This document shows positions 1 through 11,100 of a stretch of 64,000 bases of DNA, in pieces; the stretch's first letter is position 1; each line of letters opens with the position of its first letter. This stretch comes from Amorphophallus konjac (taxonomy: Eukaryota > Streptophyta > Magnoliopsida > Alismatales > Araceae): assembly GCA_022559845.1 (NCBI GenBank), contig CM040117.1:14036856-14100855 (forward strand), in the 5' to 3' direction. The translations under genes and the position numbers were made by a program. Under the pieces are notes generated by a model. It saw nothing but the letters and a program-made list of their open reading frames with translations. It did no database searches and was not told the DNA's origin.

Positions 1-726
1 CGGTTCATCTTCATTTTTGCCTGGCCCTTTGTAGCCCAAACCACCTCTTGCAATCAATTTCCGAGGCTTTACAGGTCTAATCCTGCCTTGACAATTGGCA
101 CCCAGACCTTTGCCATTTTGATACCCCATTTTCATTAAAATGTTCCAGCCATGGGTGTTCATCACCGTTTTCTTCTTCTTCCCCTTGGAAGGCAGGGGTG
201 TCATAGCAACTGTTGTGATAGTCTCGGATGGCATCGACTGTGGGCGAAGGACGTCCAATACAGATAACAATGGCTTATTGGCAGGCCAAATAGAAGGAAC
301 TGATGAAGCCACATGAATATCCTCCTCTGGCAAAATTGGCATACTGGTGACTTTAATAATGCGGCCCTTGTGTGGATATTTAAGGCATTGGTGATTTGTC
401 GAGGGCACCGCATCGAGCTGCTGGATGTAGGGGCGTCCCAGAATGCCATTAAATGTCGGATCCATATCCAGAATGTGAAAATCTACTGTGATGGCGGCAG
501 GACCCAAACTTACTTTTAGTGTTATCATGCCCAGAGGAGGCTTCTTAGTGTTATCGTACACAGTGACTGTTATGGTGGATGGCCGAATCAGATTCTCGGG
601 GATGCCGCACATCTTCAAAGTGCTCGGCGGCAAGACATTGATGGATTATGCTGAGATTGGTGCCAGCTCATGCTCATAAAAAGTGATTGCTGGTTGACTG
701 CCAGTAGGTGTTAAGACTGTGGTTAT
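1..726 (-). pseudogene. Protease remnant and G-patch of element A pol
   Basis: After the TAG at 727 the same frame reads on to the window start. It aligns with the B protease region: AITFYEHELAPIS, then SINVLPPSTLKMCGIPENL, then FHILDMDPTFNGILGRPYIQ (flap and C-terminal part of a retropepsin). About 25 codons present in B, including the catalytic Asp-Thr-Gly, are missing; the join is a TAA at 646..648. Downstream, at about 25..155, is a G-patch: GWNILMKMGYQNGKGLG, then RPV and GGLGYKG. A G-patch is a glycine-rich RNA-binding module. The protease cannot be active. The rest of pol lies outside the window. Confidence 0.75.
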
Positions 727-729
727 CTA

Positions 730-1990
730 CTCGACCGGAATGTCCTCATTGACCATGACTTTCTGCAGATATTCCTTTAGAGCCATCTGATGAGTGGTCG
801 ACCTCTTGATCAGTTCTAGAATTGAAATTCTTGCCTGAGTCCGGTCCAAATGCTTTAACAAGTCGTATTCTGTGCCTGGTATGGACTCCTGTTCTTGTTC
901 TTGTTCTTGCGGCCCCTGCGCGGGCTCCAACCCTCTCTGTGGAAAAATGCGGTGGAACATCCGTCCACTGCGGAGCGGCGCCACGCCTTGACGCGCCTCT
1001 GTCGGGGCAAGTGTGGGAGGAGGGTTAGAAGAAGAAGAGGGTGTGTTAGTGTTGATAAGCGGTGGAGGAGTGTTTGAAGAAGGAGCCCCCACAGGGGGTG
1101 TTGATGAAGAGTTCAATAAAGATGCCCCTATAGGAGGCGTAGAAGTAGAAAGGGATACCCGAATGCGGGGGGAATTGGTGGGTGGAACGAGGAGAGATCT
1201 GGGCATAAAAGGTGGGGGAGCCGATGGTGGAGGGATCCTTGCCGGTGGAGGAGTAGTGGTGGCGGGCGCAACGGGCGTTGGCGATGGGTGGTTAAGGAGT
1301 GGCCTAGATGGCAGTGGTGAAGGGTTGGTGGTGGATGGGGTTTGTTGTGGTGTAGGCTGTGGAGGTGGTAAGCAGGTAAGAAGGGGGCGAACCGGCAAGG
1401 TTGGAGAATAGGTGGGGGTAGGTGGATTAACGTGGCGCAGAAGTGATCGGCTCAATTGGGGGGTAGAAGAAGAAGAAAGGGTGCGCAAGAGGCGCGGAGG
1501 TTGATTTTGATTGTGATTAAATGACCCGACAGAGGCGTTTTCTTCATGCCATCCCTGCCCTCTCTCCACCTCAGGGAGAGACGTGACAGGGTTTACGTGC
1601 TGGTTTGGCGGGTGCTCCGGCAGTGGATTGTAGACAATCCCCATATCCTGCTGAGGCGCTGGAGCTTGTTGTTGCTGCTGTGGAGTTGGTTGCTGTGGCT
1701 ACTGAGCCTGTTGCTGCCGAGGAGGCCTTCTTTCTTTCATGGTGGCAATAAACTACCTCATCTCATCCCAGTTGATGCCGCCCTGGTCATTTAGATCATA
1801 AATATAATCTCTGAAGTGGAAGCAACGATCAAGGTTGTGACCAGGTGCGCGATGGAAAGCGCAGTAATGGGATGTGTCAACATTAGCGGGCCACGCTGTT
1901 CTTTCCCTTGGTAACGCGAGCAAGTTGGCGGCCATTAAGGCGTTGAAAATATCCGGGAGACTTTCTGGCAGTGGAGGGTAGTGGGCTCTC
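730..1990 (-). pseudogene. gag C-terminal part of element A: CHHC knuckle and proline-rich region
   Basis: This continues gag after the frameshift near 1990. It contains an atypical zinc knuckle, C-X2-H-X4-H-X4-C (1822..1863, residues CAFHRAPGHNLDRC), followed by HFRDYIYDL. In-frame TAG codons at 1753 and 1699 interrupt it; in B the same stretch is open, so both are probably former CAG codons. A long Pro/Thr/Ser-rich tract (about 1000..1600) leads to the conserved block LRSGRMFHRIFP and then YDLLKHLDRTQARISILELIKRST, which also precedes the protease in B. It stops at TAG 727. Confidence 0.75.
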
Positions 1991-3485
1991 TTGGGGCCAA
2001 GTGGTGGTTTCCGTTGTTGTTGTTGGCCATAGTTGGTAGGTGGTGGTACTGTTGCGGAGCTGGAGGGTCAGTGCCGGGCGCTTGGTTTTGTGGTGGAGCA
2101 AAGGAATGTTGGGGTGCGAATTGGTGTTGTGGAGTGGAGTTGAAATGGGGGTTTTGTGGTGGAGGTGGGTTAGACCGTGGGTTAGATTGATGGTGGGGGT
2201 GGTCAACTACGCCCACCTGCTCGTTTATAATTGTGCCCTCAGTCGTGGGCCCGCTGTTGTTGACATTTGTACTTTTCTTAAATAGCCGTGGCTTCGGCTC
2301 AAACATGCCCATGATGGGCGAATCCTTCATCTGTGTTTGGATATAACGAGCTCTTTCATAGAGCTCCTCCATGATTGTTAATCGGTTCATGGCCAAGATA
2401 TGCCGGAACTGAGGAGTTGCATTGGAAATTATCATCATAACTTGTTCTTGTTTCGATAGTGTATCTTTCAATTTCTCGGCCATTAACCGCCATCTATCAG
2501 CAAATATTACGAAGTCCTCCTCGGGCTTCATTTTTTCTGCAACCAAATCGGTGACTGAGAGGGAGGGTCCAACCCGGTCCCTGTACTTCTGCAAAAACTT
2601 CTTTTGAACAATATCAAAATCGCTGGCATCAGCGGGATCCAACGAATAGAACCACTCAAGGGCTGGCCCCTCCAGAGATCTCCTGAATAAATAGGCCAAA
2701 GAGGCCTTGTTGTCTTGCCAGAAGGAGGTCTCGTACATAAAATCCTTCAAATGAATGAAAGGATTACCAGTCCCATTATATCGTCGAAAATTCGGCATCT
2801 CAGATGGTGGTAAGTGGAAAACTGGCAGTGTGGGGAGGGAGACCTCCAGTGCATTCTTGGCCATAGTGACCTTCTTCAGTTGTTCTTCCATACTGGCCAA
2901 CTTCTGGAGCAGTAGAACATTGGTGTCGGACTCGACTGGGGCCGGATTTTGAATGAAAGAATGCGGTATAGGCGTCCGTAGAATTCGGGGAGGTTGGAGA
3001 GACTGAGGCCTAACCGCTGAGTAGCTCGCCTGTTGGGCCGACATGGCCGCACCGGGCGTTGGTGGACGAGAGGGGGGTTTGTGCAAGACCGCCTGGTCAT
3101 TAGTGAGGTGATGGCCACTCTCGGCCGGAGGGGGATTAGAGGATGAAGAGGGAACAGACTTCCCTTTCAAAGTGGCCTGAACTACCTGCCGCTGAGAATC
3201 ATCTAACTGAGATAGAGCATTAATTAAATCCGTGACATTGAAGGATGGGGAAGGGTTCCCCGAAGTGTTGGAGGGTAAAGTCTGAGAAGAGGGCACAACC
3301 TCTTGAGGAGTGGTATCAACCACATGAACCTGAGGGTAATGAGACTGAGGAGGAGGGTAATTTCCCTCATGATAAATGGAATCTTGGAGAAGGATTTCAT
3401 ATTGACCAAAAACATTCTCATCCTCATCATCATAAGAATACCCGTAGCCTGCCATGTTGATGATTTTACCTGAACGGAGTTTCAT
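1935..3485 (-). pseudogene. gag of element A, N-terminal and capsid part
   Basis: This is the structural protein that would build the virus-like particle. The open frame starts at 3485 (MKLRSGK); a second ATG at 3455 (MAGYGYSYDD) is an equally likely start. A Ser/Pro/Gln-rich N-terminus is followed by a typical retrotransposon gag core (about residues 225 to 390) with NPFIHLKDFMYE, AYLFRRSLEG, EWFYSL and DLVAEKMKPEEDF. The same blocks occur in B gag (33815..34110), which fixes the family. The C-terminus is rich in Pro, Asn, His and Gln. The frame is lost by an indel near 1985..1995, where the family sequence YPPLPESL continues in another frame. It cannot give a full product without that repair. 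Confidence 0.85.
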
Positions 3486-4569
3486 GTTTAAGAAGGGGGA
3501 AAGCTTTTATGAAAGGGGTTATCACACAAAAAGCACTCAATCCAAGCAAACTTTAAGCAAATCAATCCAACCAAATTTATGCAATCAAGTTGAGATGAGC
3601 GTAAAATTTTAATGTTATGCTTGAGATTAGAGTGGATTAATTTGCAGAATAATTCACTCCTTTTGCAAAGTGAAACCTAGTTTGGATCCAAGTGTGACTT
3701 CCGGGTCAACTAGGTTCTTTCTCTCTCTTCACCAACGATGGGTTCTCTATACTCCGGGTACTTCAAGGGTACAACCAGCCCGGCGTCCGTGAGGGAATCC
3801 ACGGGTGCGGGGACTTAAGGAGGTCTTGGAAAAGGGATTTCCGGTCCAAAGAGACGGAATGCTCAATGGAGGGTTGTCCCGATTCCAAGAGAGGTGTGTG
3901 GAATCCTAGTGTAGAGAGAGGAGGTCTCTCAACCAAATGCCACAAGATGCAAGCCAAGATATGCAGATCACACCAATATAGCCAAATAATCAATATAAGA
4001 ATCAATGCAGCATGAATAAGCAAAGACAGCAGGGTTCTGTAAATCCACAGGAAAGAGACGTCCTAGACACGGTTGCTATCAACAAAAAAGACGACAGTGA
4101 GACTGTCGTGAATCCCTGGGGATCCCACAGGCAATGGAGAAAACGCGCCTTGGTGTGAGGCGCTATATGTGAAAAGGACGCCTTAGGAAGAGGGCGTCAA
4201 ATATGGAAACGCGCCTTGATGTGAAGCGCTAAGCAATAAAGAGGCGTCCTGGGGCAGGGCGTGAATCCACAAACAGCGTAATAAAAGCAGGGGATATGAT
4301 GAAGCACGCCTTATCAGAAGACGTTAAACATAAATCAGACGCTCTGGATGAAGGCGTTAAATTAAAACGCACCTCTTGGTGAGGCGTTAATTCAGATCAC
4401 AAACTGGCTGATCCCGGGAGTGTGTAGTGTGCACGGTGGAGGGTGCCCGTGGGGCACAAAAGGAGGGGTACCGTGGGTACCGAGGGGAAAGGGCACACGT
4501 GGGTGCCAATAGGAAAGGGCACACGTGGGTGCCAATAGGAGATGGTAATCAAAATAAAAACTGTGGAAG
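3486..4569 (-). other. Untranslated leader of element A
   Basis: There is no plausible coding region between the primer-binding site and gag. The part next to the PBS (about 4085..4395) is a run of short inverted repeats, for example ACGACAG/CTGTCGT at 4091..4109 and GACGCC/GGCGTC at 4177..4198. The same unit type recurs in the LTR. Packaging or dimerisation signals would be expected here but none can be recognised by eye. Confidence 0.55.
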
Positions 4570-4587
4570 TCCCGCCGTGATCACCAA
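4570..4587 (-). other. Primer-binding site of element A
   Basis: Two bases inside the LTR end the minus strand reads TTGGTGATCACGGCGGGA. It matches the equivalent site of element B (TTGGCGATCACGGTGGGA) except at two positions, and begins with the TGG expected opposite a tRNA CCA end. It resembles the tRNA-Arg type site of Ogre and other Tat elements; that tRNA assignment is from memory and is inference. Confidence 0.6.
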
Positions 4588-4589
4588 TT

Positions 4590-5871
4590 TGTAGATCGTG
4601 ATAAATCCACACATGGGGAACAAACCACTCATATGAGATATGTAAAATGATGGAGATGATAACAAAGACAAAAGAAAGCACGTGGTGCTATAAAGGAGAG
4701 TGATCGCCAGAGGGGTTACCTCAATAATAAAATAAATGATCGCGAATGCCTGGTGATAAGTGGGATGCGGGATGGATTGTGAATTCCTTCCTCCTCCTTC
4801 TATCGGCCGGCCGATGAAGGGGGTTTTTCTTATTGATTACCCTTGCAAAAAAGAACAAACAAGTAAAAAGATGGATCAGCCAAGAGTGAATGTAGTATCA
4901 ATCCCAAATAGAAGATACGATGATGAAAGAGAACACAACATGCACACCTCTTTTTTTGGTTTTAAAAACCCCTAAAGAGTTAGGGAAAGGAGAAATATGA
5001 TACTAATGCAAGAAAAGAAAACGGTGGATGATGACCGATGGAAAAGCACAAATAGATAAGCAAAAGACCCCTGCTGTCCCTGACGACAGTAGAGGGGAAC
5101 CGGGGTTGATGCTGCTGGCAGGAAGAAGAGGAAGCAGAGGGCTCTTCTAAAAGATCGCACAGGAAGAAGATGAAGAGAGCCTCTGTAAACCCTGTATGTA
5201 TCTATATGTATAACCTCTGACCTCGGTAACCTCTGTCAAGATCGACCAGAGCATGCTTATATAGGGTTTAGATCAAGATAACCACAGATTTGGAAAGATA
5301 AGAACGGGCAATGGTTATCAATGGCAAGACTCCAGTTCCCTGATCGAGCAAGGTGACCAAAGAAGGCAGGGAACTATTCAAGAAAGGCACACTCAAACAA
5401 GACACCGAAACATAAAACGCGACCTTCAGAAGGGCGTCAAATTTGAATTGACGACCTACCTTAAGACGTTACTCCATAACACGACCTGGTCAAGGGCGTC
5501 ATTTCTTGGATTTAAATTTGAAAATAAAACTTTCTTTATTTGAAAATTATGAGAAAACGCCCGAGATAAAGGCGTTACTTGAAAACACGCCCTGAGGAAG
5601 GATGCCAATCAGTAATTTGGAATTTATTTTGAAATCGGATAATACCAGGAATTGACGCCCTGATATTTGGTCGTCCTTTCTTTTGAACACGCCCTAGGTA
5701 AGGTCGCTTTTCAAATAACGCCCCTCTTCAGGTCGCGAATCACAAAAATGCAAGAACAAACCAAAAAACATAGAAAAACTTCATATTATGAATGTATTGA
5801 AGTTCACTTTGGGGCGTCAACATAGTGACATGAGATTTGATCAACATAGCGTCAATTTTGGCGTGTCTACA
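4590..5871 (-). repeat. 5' LTR of element A (about 1.28 kb)
   Basis: The LTR begins TGTAGACACG and ends GATCTACA on the minus strand, giving TG...CA termini directly followed by a primer-binding site. The start resembles those of element B (TGTTGACACC) and element D (TGTGGACACC), which supports the boundary. It contains a good TATA box (5257..5263) and at least eight short inverted-repeat units of the form ACGCC...GGCGT between 5415 and 5735. No second LTR is present in the window, so identity between LTRs cannot be measured. Confidence 0.8.
5257..5263 (-). promoter_or_regulatory. TATA box of element A LTR
   Basis: The minus strand reads CCCTATATAAGCATGC, a strong plant TATA box inside the LTR. 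Transcription would start about 30 bases downstream (near 5225) and run through the gag region toward the window start. Confidence 0.6.
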
Positions 5872-5990
5872 ACAGGGTGTCGGGAGCTGACCTGATTTGT
5901 TGTCTCTTGGTTTCTTCGTCAGTGCCGACAAGGTGTTGGGATCTGACCTGGTTTGTTGACTCTTCCTTTCTTTTCTTCCTTTCTCTCTCT
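5872..5990. repeat. Tandem duplication of about 61 bp in the D 3' region
   Basis: Two imperfect copies start with ACAGGGTGTCGGGAGCTGAC and CAAGGTGTTGGGATCTGAC and both continue into TGGTTTGTTG-like sequence and a pyrimidine-rich end. Such repeats are common in the untranslated 3' region of Tat elements. Confidence 0.5.
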
Positions 5991-6017
5991 TTTTTTTGTG
6001 AACCACATTACCGATAC

Positions 6018-6180
6018 AAGCGCCCTTTCGGGTTTTCACCGGTACCGGCCCCCTCTTGCTTTTGCCCACTCGCCCTCACGGGTTTTCACGTGGCGGGGTA
6101 CCCGATTTTGCCTGTAGCGCCCTTTCGGGTTTTCGCCACAGCCGGGTTGTTGCCATTTTTACCCTTGTCCCCGTGTAGGG
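6018..6180. repeat. Three copies of a small CCC/GGG hairpin
   Basis: CGCCCTTTCGGGTTTTC at about 6021, CGCCCTCACGGGTTTTC at about 6070 and CGCCCTTTCGGGTTTTCGCC at about 6118 each form a short CCC...GGG hairpin followed by GTTTTC. Spacing is about 50 bases. Nothing else is recognisable in this stretch. Confidence 0.5.
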
Positions 6181-6267
6181 GCAAGTCCGGCGGGGTATCT
6201 CTATTTTTAACCCCATTTTATTTTCCTCTTTTCTTTTCTTTTTTTTTTGACAAGCGAGTGATACGCG

Positions 6268-6600
6268 AATGTCGGCTAGGGCACGAAGCCTTGCGCCGGA
6301 AGGTAAGGCTCATTCGTCGGCAAGAAGAAAATGCCAGCGCAACGGGAGAGTTCATGCCGATTCGGACGTAGGGTCCGTAATGGCAATATCGTGTGGAGTG
6401 GGTGGCTAGGGCACGGGGCCTTGCGCCAGAAAGGGTTTTATTCGCTGTCAAGGGATGAATGGCAGCGCAAGGATAGAGGCCCTGCCGATCCGGGCGTAAG
6501 GCCCGTGATGGCGATTTTGTATGATGGGGGGCGGCTGAGGCGCGAGGCCACGCGCCAGAGAGAGACTCATTTGTTGGCGGGGTAGTGGTACCACCGCAGG
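6268..6600. repeat. Tandem repeat, about 130 bp period, 2.5 copies
   Basis: Copies start near 6271, 6401 and 6530. Each begins with G(T/G)(G/C)GGCT(A/G)GGGC, continues with GCCTTGCGCC-like sequence, and holds a block reading GTAGGGTCCGTAATGGC or GTAAGGCCCGTGATGGC. The third copy is partial. It lies in the non-coding D region upstream of the antisense gene promoter. Confidence 0.6.
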
Positions 6601-6754
6601 GGTAGAGTCGCGGGGGTAGAGTCGTCTTCACTTGTACGGACGCCCGTCCGCATAGGACCGTGGGAATGGGATGTTCCCCGTGGGCACCTATTATTGTATG
6701 TTATTGACTCACGCATCCACATATATGAGTAGATGCGTACGAAGGTATATGCAC

Positions 6755-6832
<78 letters not shown>
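6755..6832. repeat. (TA)n microsatellite
   Basis: About 39 uninterrupted TA units. It is followed by a pyrimidine-rich stretch to about 7100. Both lie directly upstream of a TATA box that points to the antisense gene. Confidence 0.95.
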
Positions 6833-6836
<4 letters not shown>

Positions 6837-6839
6837 TTA

Positions 6840-7100
6840 TTTAATATTTTGTATATCTTTTTTTTTCCTTTTTTTTCCTTTTTCTTTTTCATCCTTTTTA
6901 TTTTCCTCTCTTCCTCTCTTCTTTTTTTTTCTTTTCATTTTTTTCTTCTCCCCTTTTTTTTTATTTATCTTCCCTCTTCTCCCTTTTTTTCCATTTTTTT
7001 TATTTCCCCCGTTCCTTTCTTCTCCCTTTTTAATTCCCCCTTTTTCTCTTCTCCTCCTTTTTCCTTTTCTCCTTCTTTTTTTTATTTTCTTCCCTTCTTT
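6840..7100. repeat. Polypyrimidine stretch, low complexity
   Basis: Nearly pure C/T on the plus strand. Phe/Leu/Pro-rich reading frames here are compositional artefacts. A second C/T-rich block continues at 7150..7470 inside the presumed 5' leader of the antisense gene. Confidence 0.9.
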
Positions 7101-7103
7101 CCA

Positions 7104-7110
7104 TATAAAA
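7104..7110 (+). promoter_or_regulatory. TATA box for the antisense PMD gene of D
   Basis: CCATATAAAAGGGG is a near-ideal TATA box on the plus strand, the strand of the PMD gene that starts at 8166. It would place the transcript start near 7135 with a leader of about 1 kb, probably with one leader intron ending at the TTTGCAG at 8155..8161, five bases before the ATG. The leader intron donor was not identified. This is an inference from sequence alone. Confidence 0.5.
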
Positions 7111-7539
7111 GGGGGGCGGGGGAGGTTCGAACGGTCACCCCGTTTCGAATTACCCCGCCTCCCTCTCTTTCTCTCTCTTTGGTGACCGAGCGGACAGAGT
7201 CCCCCACCCTTCTTCTTCTCTTTCCTCTCCGGCGCCGGGCGCCAACTCCGCCACCGTCGTGGTCGTCGCTTTCTCCATCGCCGGGGTGAGGAGATGGCCA
7301 CGGAGGGGTCTCCCCCTTCCTCCCTCTTCCTCTCTTCCTCCCCCGTTCTCCTTCTTCTCTTCTTCCCCTTCCCTACTTCTTCTTTTCTTCATCCTCGGGG
7401 GATGGCGGAGCCCTAGACTCCCCGTCCCTCTTCTCCTTCCTCTTCCCCTCCTTTTTCGTCCTCTTCTCCTTGTCTTCTCCCTTGGGGCCATGGAGGATGG
7501 TGGGACGTCGTCGGTCGTGCTGCGGAGAGGCCACCGGAG

Positions 7540-7895
7540 CGTGCCGGGTAATGAGGGTGCAGACATGTCGGGGAAGCAAGGCACGGGTGTGCCGGTGAAG
7601 GCGCCAGGAGGTGTATGCCGGTGAAGGAGCAGGAGGCCGTGCCGGGGAAGAGGCTCCACGGAGCGTGCTGGGGAAGCGGCAGCAGAGTGTACCGGGGAGT
7701 ACCTCTCGCGGGTGTGCCGCTGAGCGGTTCCCCTGGGCGTGCCGGGGAAAGGGCGGAAGGGTGTGCCGGGGAAGCCTTGAGAGGCTGTGCCGGCGAAGGC
7801 CCCAGGGTGTGCCGGGGAAGCACCGAGGGGGCGTACCGGTGAGGGCCTGTAGGGTGTGCCGAGGAAGGCACTGGGCAGTGTACCGGTGGAGGTCT
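7540..7895 (+). repeat. Minisatellite with GTGTGCCGGGGAAG core
   Basis: About ten irregular copies of a 30 to 35 bp unit whose core is GTGTGCCG(G/C)(G/T/C)GAAG. The same core is repeated in four blocks inside the 5' LTR of D (60036..60235, 60850..61165, 61635..61790, 62650..63040). Here it lies in the leader of the antisense gene. Frames rich in Gly/Arg or Pro/His across it are not convincing genes. Confidence 0.75.
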
Positions 7896-8165
7896 CCAGG
7901 AGGGGAAGAAGACTTCTTCTTCAAGCTGAGGACTTCTGGTGTTGCCTTTCGGGGCCCACCATGACTTGTTGGGGCCGTCACTCCTTGTGGACGCGCACCC
8001 GTGTTTTCCCTTACGCCTCTGGCCTAGGGGAAACTCTGCCGAAATTTCTTCAGAAATTGGCAATGTCTTATTCATTTTACTTGTAGTAGAGTCACTTTAC
8101 AGTTTTTCATTTTTCTTTGCCCGCGGCTTACTCTGATCTTCTGTTTGTTGCCTCTTTGCAGATAG

Positions 8166-11100
8166 ATGGCTGCCCCGAGTGGTTCTTCTGCTCCTGCTGC
8201 CGCTATCGGTGCCGACCTTGTTCCCCGAGGTCCAGTGCCAACAGTCACATGGCTCAACGTGGAGGACTTAGACCGAGAGCATGCGGAGATAGCTGTCCTG
8301 GCCAAGTCATCGAAGTCTGACAGGGAGACTATGGACTTCCGCAGGCTTGCCAGAATTGAGGGTGGCTTTACATTCGACCGGGCCGCTGGAGAATACAGGA
8401 AGGATTTCCCGAAGGACAAACACCTCATCCGTTTTCTGAAGCATTTTTGCTCACGGGAAGGGCGAGACTTCTGGGCCATGAAGAGTGCCGAGCGGGTCAT
8501 TCTGCATGCCCGGGATAGTTTGTTATACAGTGTCCCCAGGAGCGTCCCGATGTACTTGGTGGGAGAGGCCAGGGAGTGGAAGCCTGTCCTGGGGATCGAG
8601 GGGGTGCTGCCGGCCGAAGACAAATTGGTGTGAGCACCTTAATTCACCGCGACAAAATGGGACATGTCCGCCGGGAAGGTGCATGGCGAGTCGCCCCGAT
8701 TTGGCTTATTCTTGGCTCCCCTAAAATGGGGCTACAGGGAGGAGCCGTTTATCTTAGATTGCCTGGCCATCAGGTTCAAGTATGAACTATCGTTGGGCTG
8801 GTTCGGGGAGCTGAAGCTTCAAGATGCACACAGCTTCCGTGAAGGGGCGGTGGAGTTCACCGAGTACGTACTATTCAACTACACCCCACTGCTGGTCCGA
8901 GCTGGTATTTATCACAGCGTGTACGCCTCCCGCTACGGATACCCCATCTCTAAGGGTCTCTGATGTGGTATGATAGAGGTATTTAGTGCTGAGACCAATA
9001 CTTTTTACATGGCAGAAGGTGAAACTTCCCTGGACCTGTGGAGTCTCAGCCAGTTGAGCGGCTTGCCCATTGACGGGGAGCCTTACGAAGAGGTCTGCCT
9101 CCCTGACCTGATCAAAGATGAAACCAACGGGGACGGCTATTATTCTCTCAGGTATTCCTATCTGTATCTCATGAAGGCGTACCGGGAGTTATACCAGCTG
9201 GCGCACGGTGGGAGGCAGCCTCCCCGTGGGGACAGAAAGAGGGTGCGTATGACCCTGTGGCTGCAATACTTCTATGACGGGCTGAAGCAATACGAGGAAT
9301 TTCCCTGCGTCGGCACCGCCGTTGCTCGCAAGAAGCGTGCGAAGCCCAAGCTCGATGTGAAGATCCCCCCAGGGGGCGTCGGAGCGGGCCTAATCTGATG
9401 GGTGTCGACCCGCAGACTCACTGCGCCGCCTATCTCGCGTACTGGCTGTGTTCGTTTGCCATGCCATACGGGGACGAGACGGTTATTCGGCCGGATGTCA
9501 TCTACCTGGCGTGTCAGATGGCGTGGGGCATCAGGCTATCCCTGTGCCCGGCAACTCTTTGCTTGATCTACAAGGCGTTGGGGGACATCAGCACTCATCA
9601 GTTCCCGAGACAAGCTCGGTACATATGTCCGCTGCATTTCTTCAATGCGTGGGTCTGCTCTCTTTTCCCCGAGTTCGCCCCGCGAGCTCTTCAGGACTGG
9701 GGGCTGGTGCCGAGGATGCTAGAGTTTGCCAGCGCGGAGCCAGGGTCGACCTCCCAACGGTTGTATGATATTCGGGGCCGGTTGACAATGGTTCCCCGGG
9801 ACGCGGCCGGCACCATTCACTTCTGGACACTGGCCGCACATTCCAGCCCTCTGGTGAACAATAAGAGGGAGTGCAAAGATGATCAGGTGGAGAAGTATGT
9901 CCACCCGATCAGTCAGGAGAACGTGGTCCGCCCATTGATTGAGCCTGAGCTGAGAGACTGGGCACTGTCTATTCGCCCAAGTGTGCTGGCGTTTAGAAAG
10001 GGGGACAATGTGCTGCTGGAGCCATATTACCCCTTCCGGTTTGGCCGAAACTTCGGATATGATCAGCATATCCCTGTCTATCATGCATAGTTCGGCTTGC
10101 CCTCCCGAAATCTCCAGGGAAGTTTGGTCACCGAGCATCCCAGAAGCTGGTGGGATTTCTTCCACCGGGCGGACTTTGCCACCTTCAGAGTGCCAGCCCC
10201 CGGTCGCATCCCCCGAGTGACTCTAGAGTATATAAAGTGGTGGAACGCCCGGACGGCCTTCTATCGGCTACACAAGACCGACTGCTGGGACGGGGCCGAG
10301 AAGAAATTCCTGAGCAGACAGCCGGTATCGATACTTGATATTGAGCCGGAGCATCTCCTTCGTCTCAAGAACAGGCAGGAGAAGGAGGTGGTGGCATATC
10401 TAGCCGCCCGCCGCGAAGCTCGGGAAGCGAGTCCAACACCGAAGGTGGAGCTACCCCCGGTGGCGAAGGATAACTACAAGAAGACCCTGAGGAACCTTTA
10501 CCGGATAGGGAGTGACCGTCTGGAGCTCATTAATTATCCGCTCCCCATGGAGGAGGAGGGCACCCCCGCAAAGAGCTGGCGTCCAGAGAGGGACCCGATC
10601 TGCCCATACCGCACGTTTATGAGGCGGGAGGAGAGGAAGCCCGAGAATTATAAGGACACCACATGGCTGTATGTCCTGCTGCGGGTGAATGGGCTGAAGA
10701 TTGAGGATCAGACGGCCGCCATCCTGAGCAAGTGCCTGCACATCCCATACTATTATGCCGACGGGTGGGGCATGGACCACTTCAATCTTTTCTGCCACCT
10801 CTCTTCGAAGAAGCATGCAGATCTGGCTGCCCTTACAGACCGGTGCCAGAGGGTCGAGGACGTATGCTGGCTGGTCCAAGAGGCGGCGCGTCGGGACAAG
10901 GAGCCGTCCCTGAGCTACTGGCCAATAACACTTCGGTTGTACACCGGTCCTCATGGTATTTAACCTTTCCATCTCCTTTATTCTCATTGCTGCGACCTTA
11001 GCAGGTTATCGAATGCTAATCATATGCGTGTGTCTATTTTGACAGACCATCCCGACAGCGTGCAAATGGCGACGTACCGGAACTTCTTTCGGCTCGTCCA

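Larger units (their letters stand above)
1..5871 (-). mobile_element. Element A: Tat-type Ty3/gypsy LTR retrotransposon, 5' half
   Basis: A decayed LTR retrotransposon read on the minus strand and cut by the window start. In element order it shows a 5' LTR (5871 to 4590), primer-binding site, about 1.1 kb of leader, gag with a CHHC knuckle, a proline-rich region, a protease remnant and a G-patch motif. RT, integrase and the 3' LTR lie outside the window. The gag and G-patch proteins closely resemble those of element B in order and motif, so the two belong to related families, but their LTR sequences differ. The right boundary is the conserved LTR start (TGTAGACACGCC on the minus strand). The five bases beyond it (5872..5876, ACAGG) would be the TSD; the partner copy is not visible. 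The coding region carries a frameshift and several stops, so this copy is not autonomous. Confidence 0.85.

Noticed and set aside
727..1644. A stand-alone proline-rich protein gene
   Set aside because: It is in frame with gag of element A on both sides and matches the proline-rich gag region of element B.
6733..7301. Tyr/Ile-repeat and Phe/Leu- or Lys/Arg-rich open frames
   Set aside because: They are translations of the (TA)n tract and the polypyrimidine block; both strands are open and there is no domain.
7373..8075. Pro/His-rich minus-strand and Gly/Arg-rich plus-strand frames
   Set aside because: They are products of the GTGTGCCG minisatellite being open in several frames; the region is better explained as leader of the PMD gene.
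5872..8165. Left (3') LTR of element D
   Set aside because: I could find no match to the LTR at 59177..63296 apart from the shared minisatellite core, and no end of the form TCCACA followed by a pyrimidine tract.
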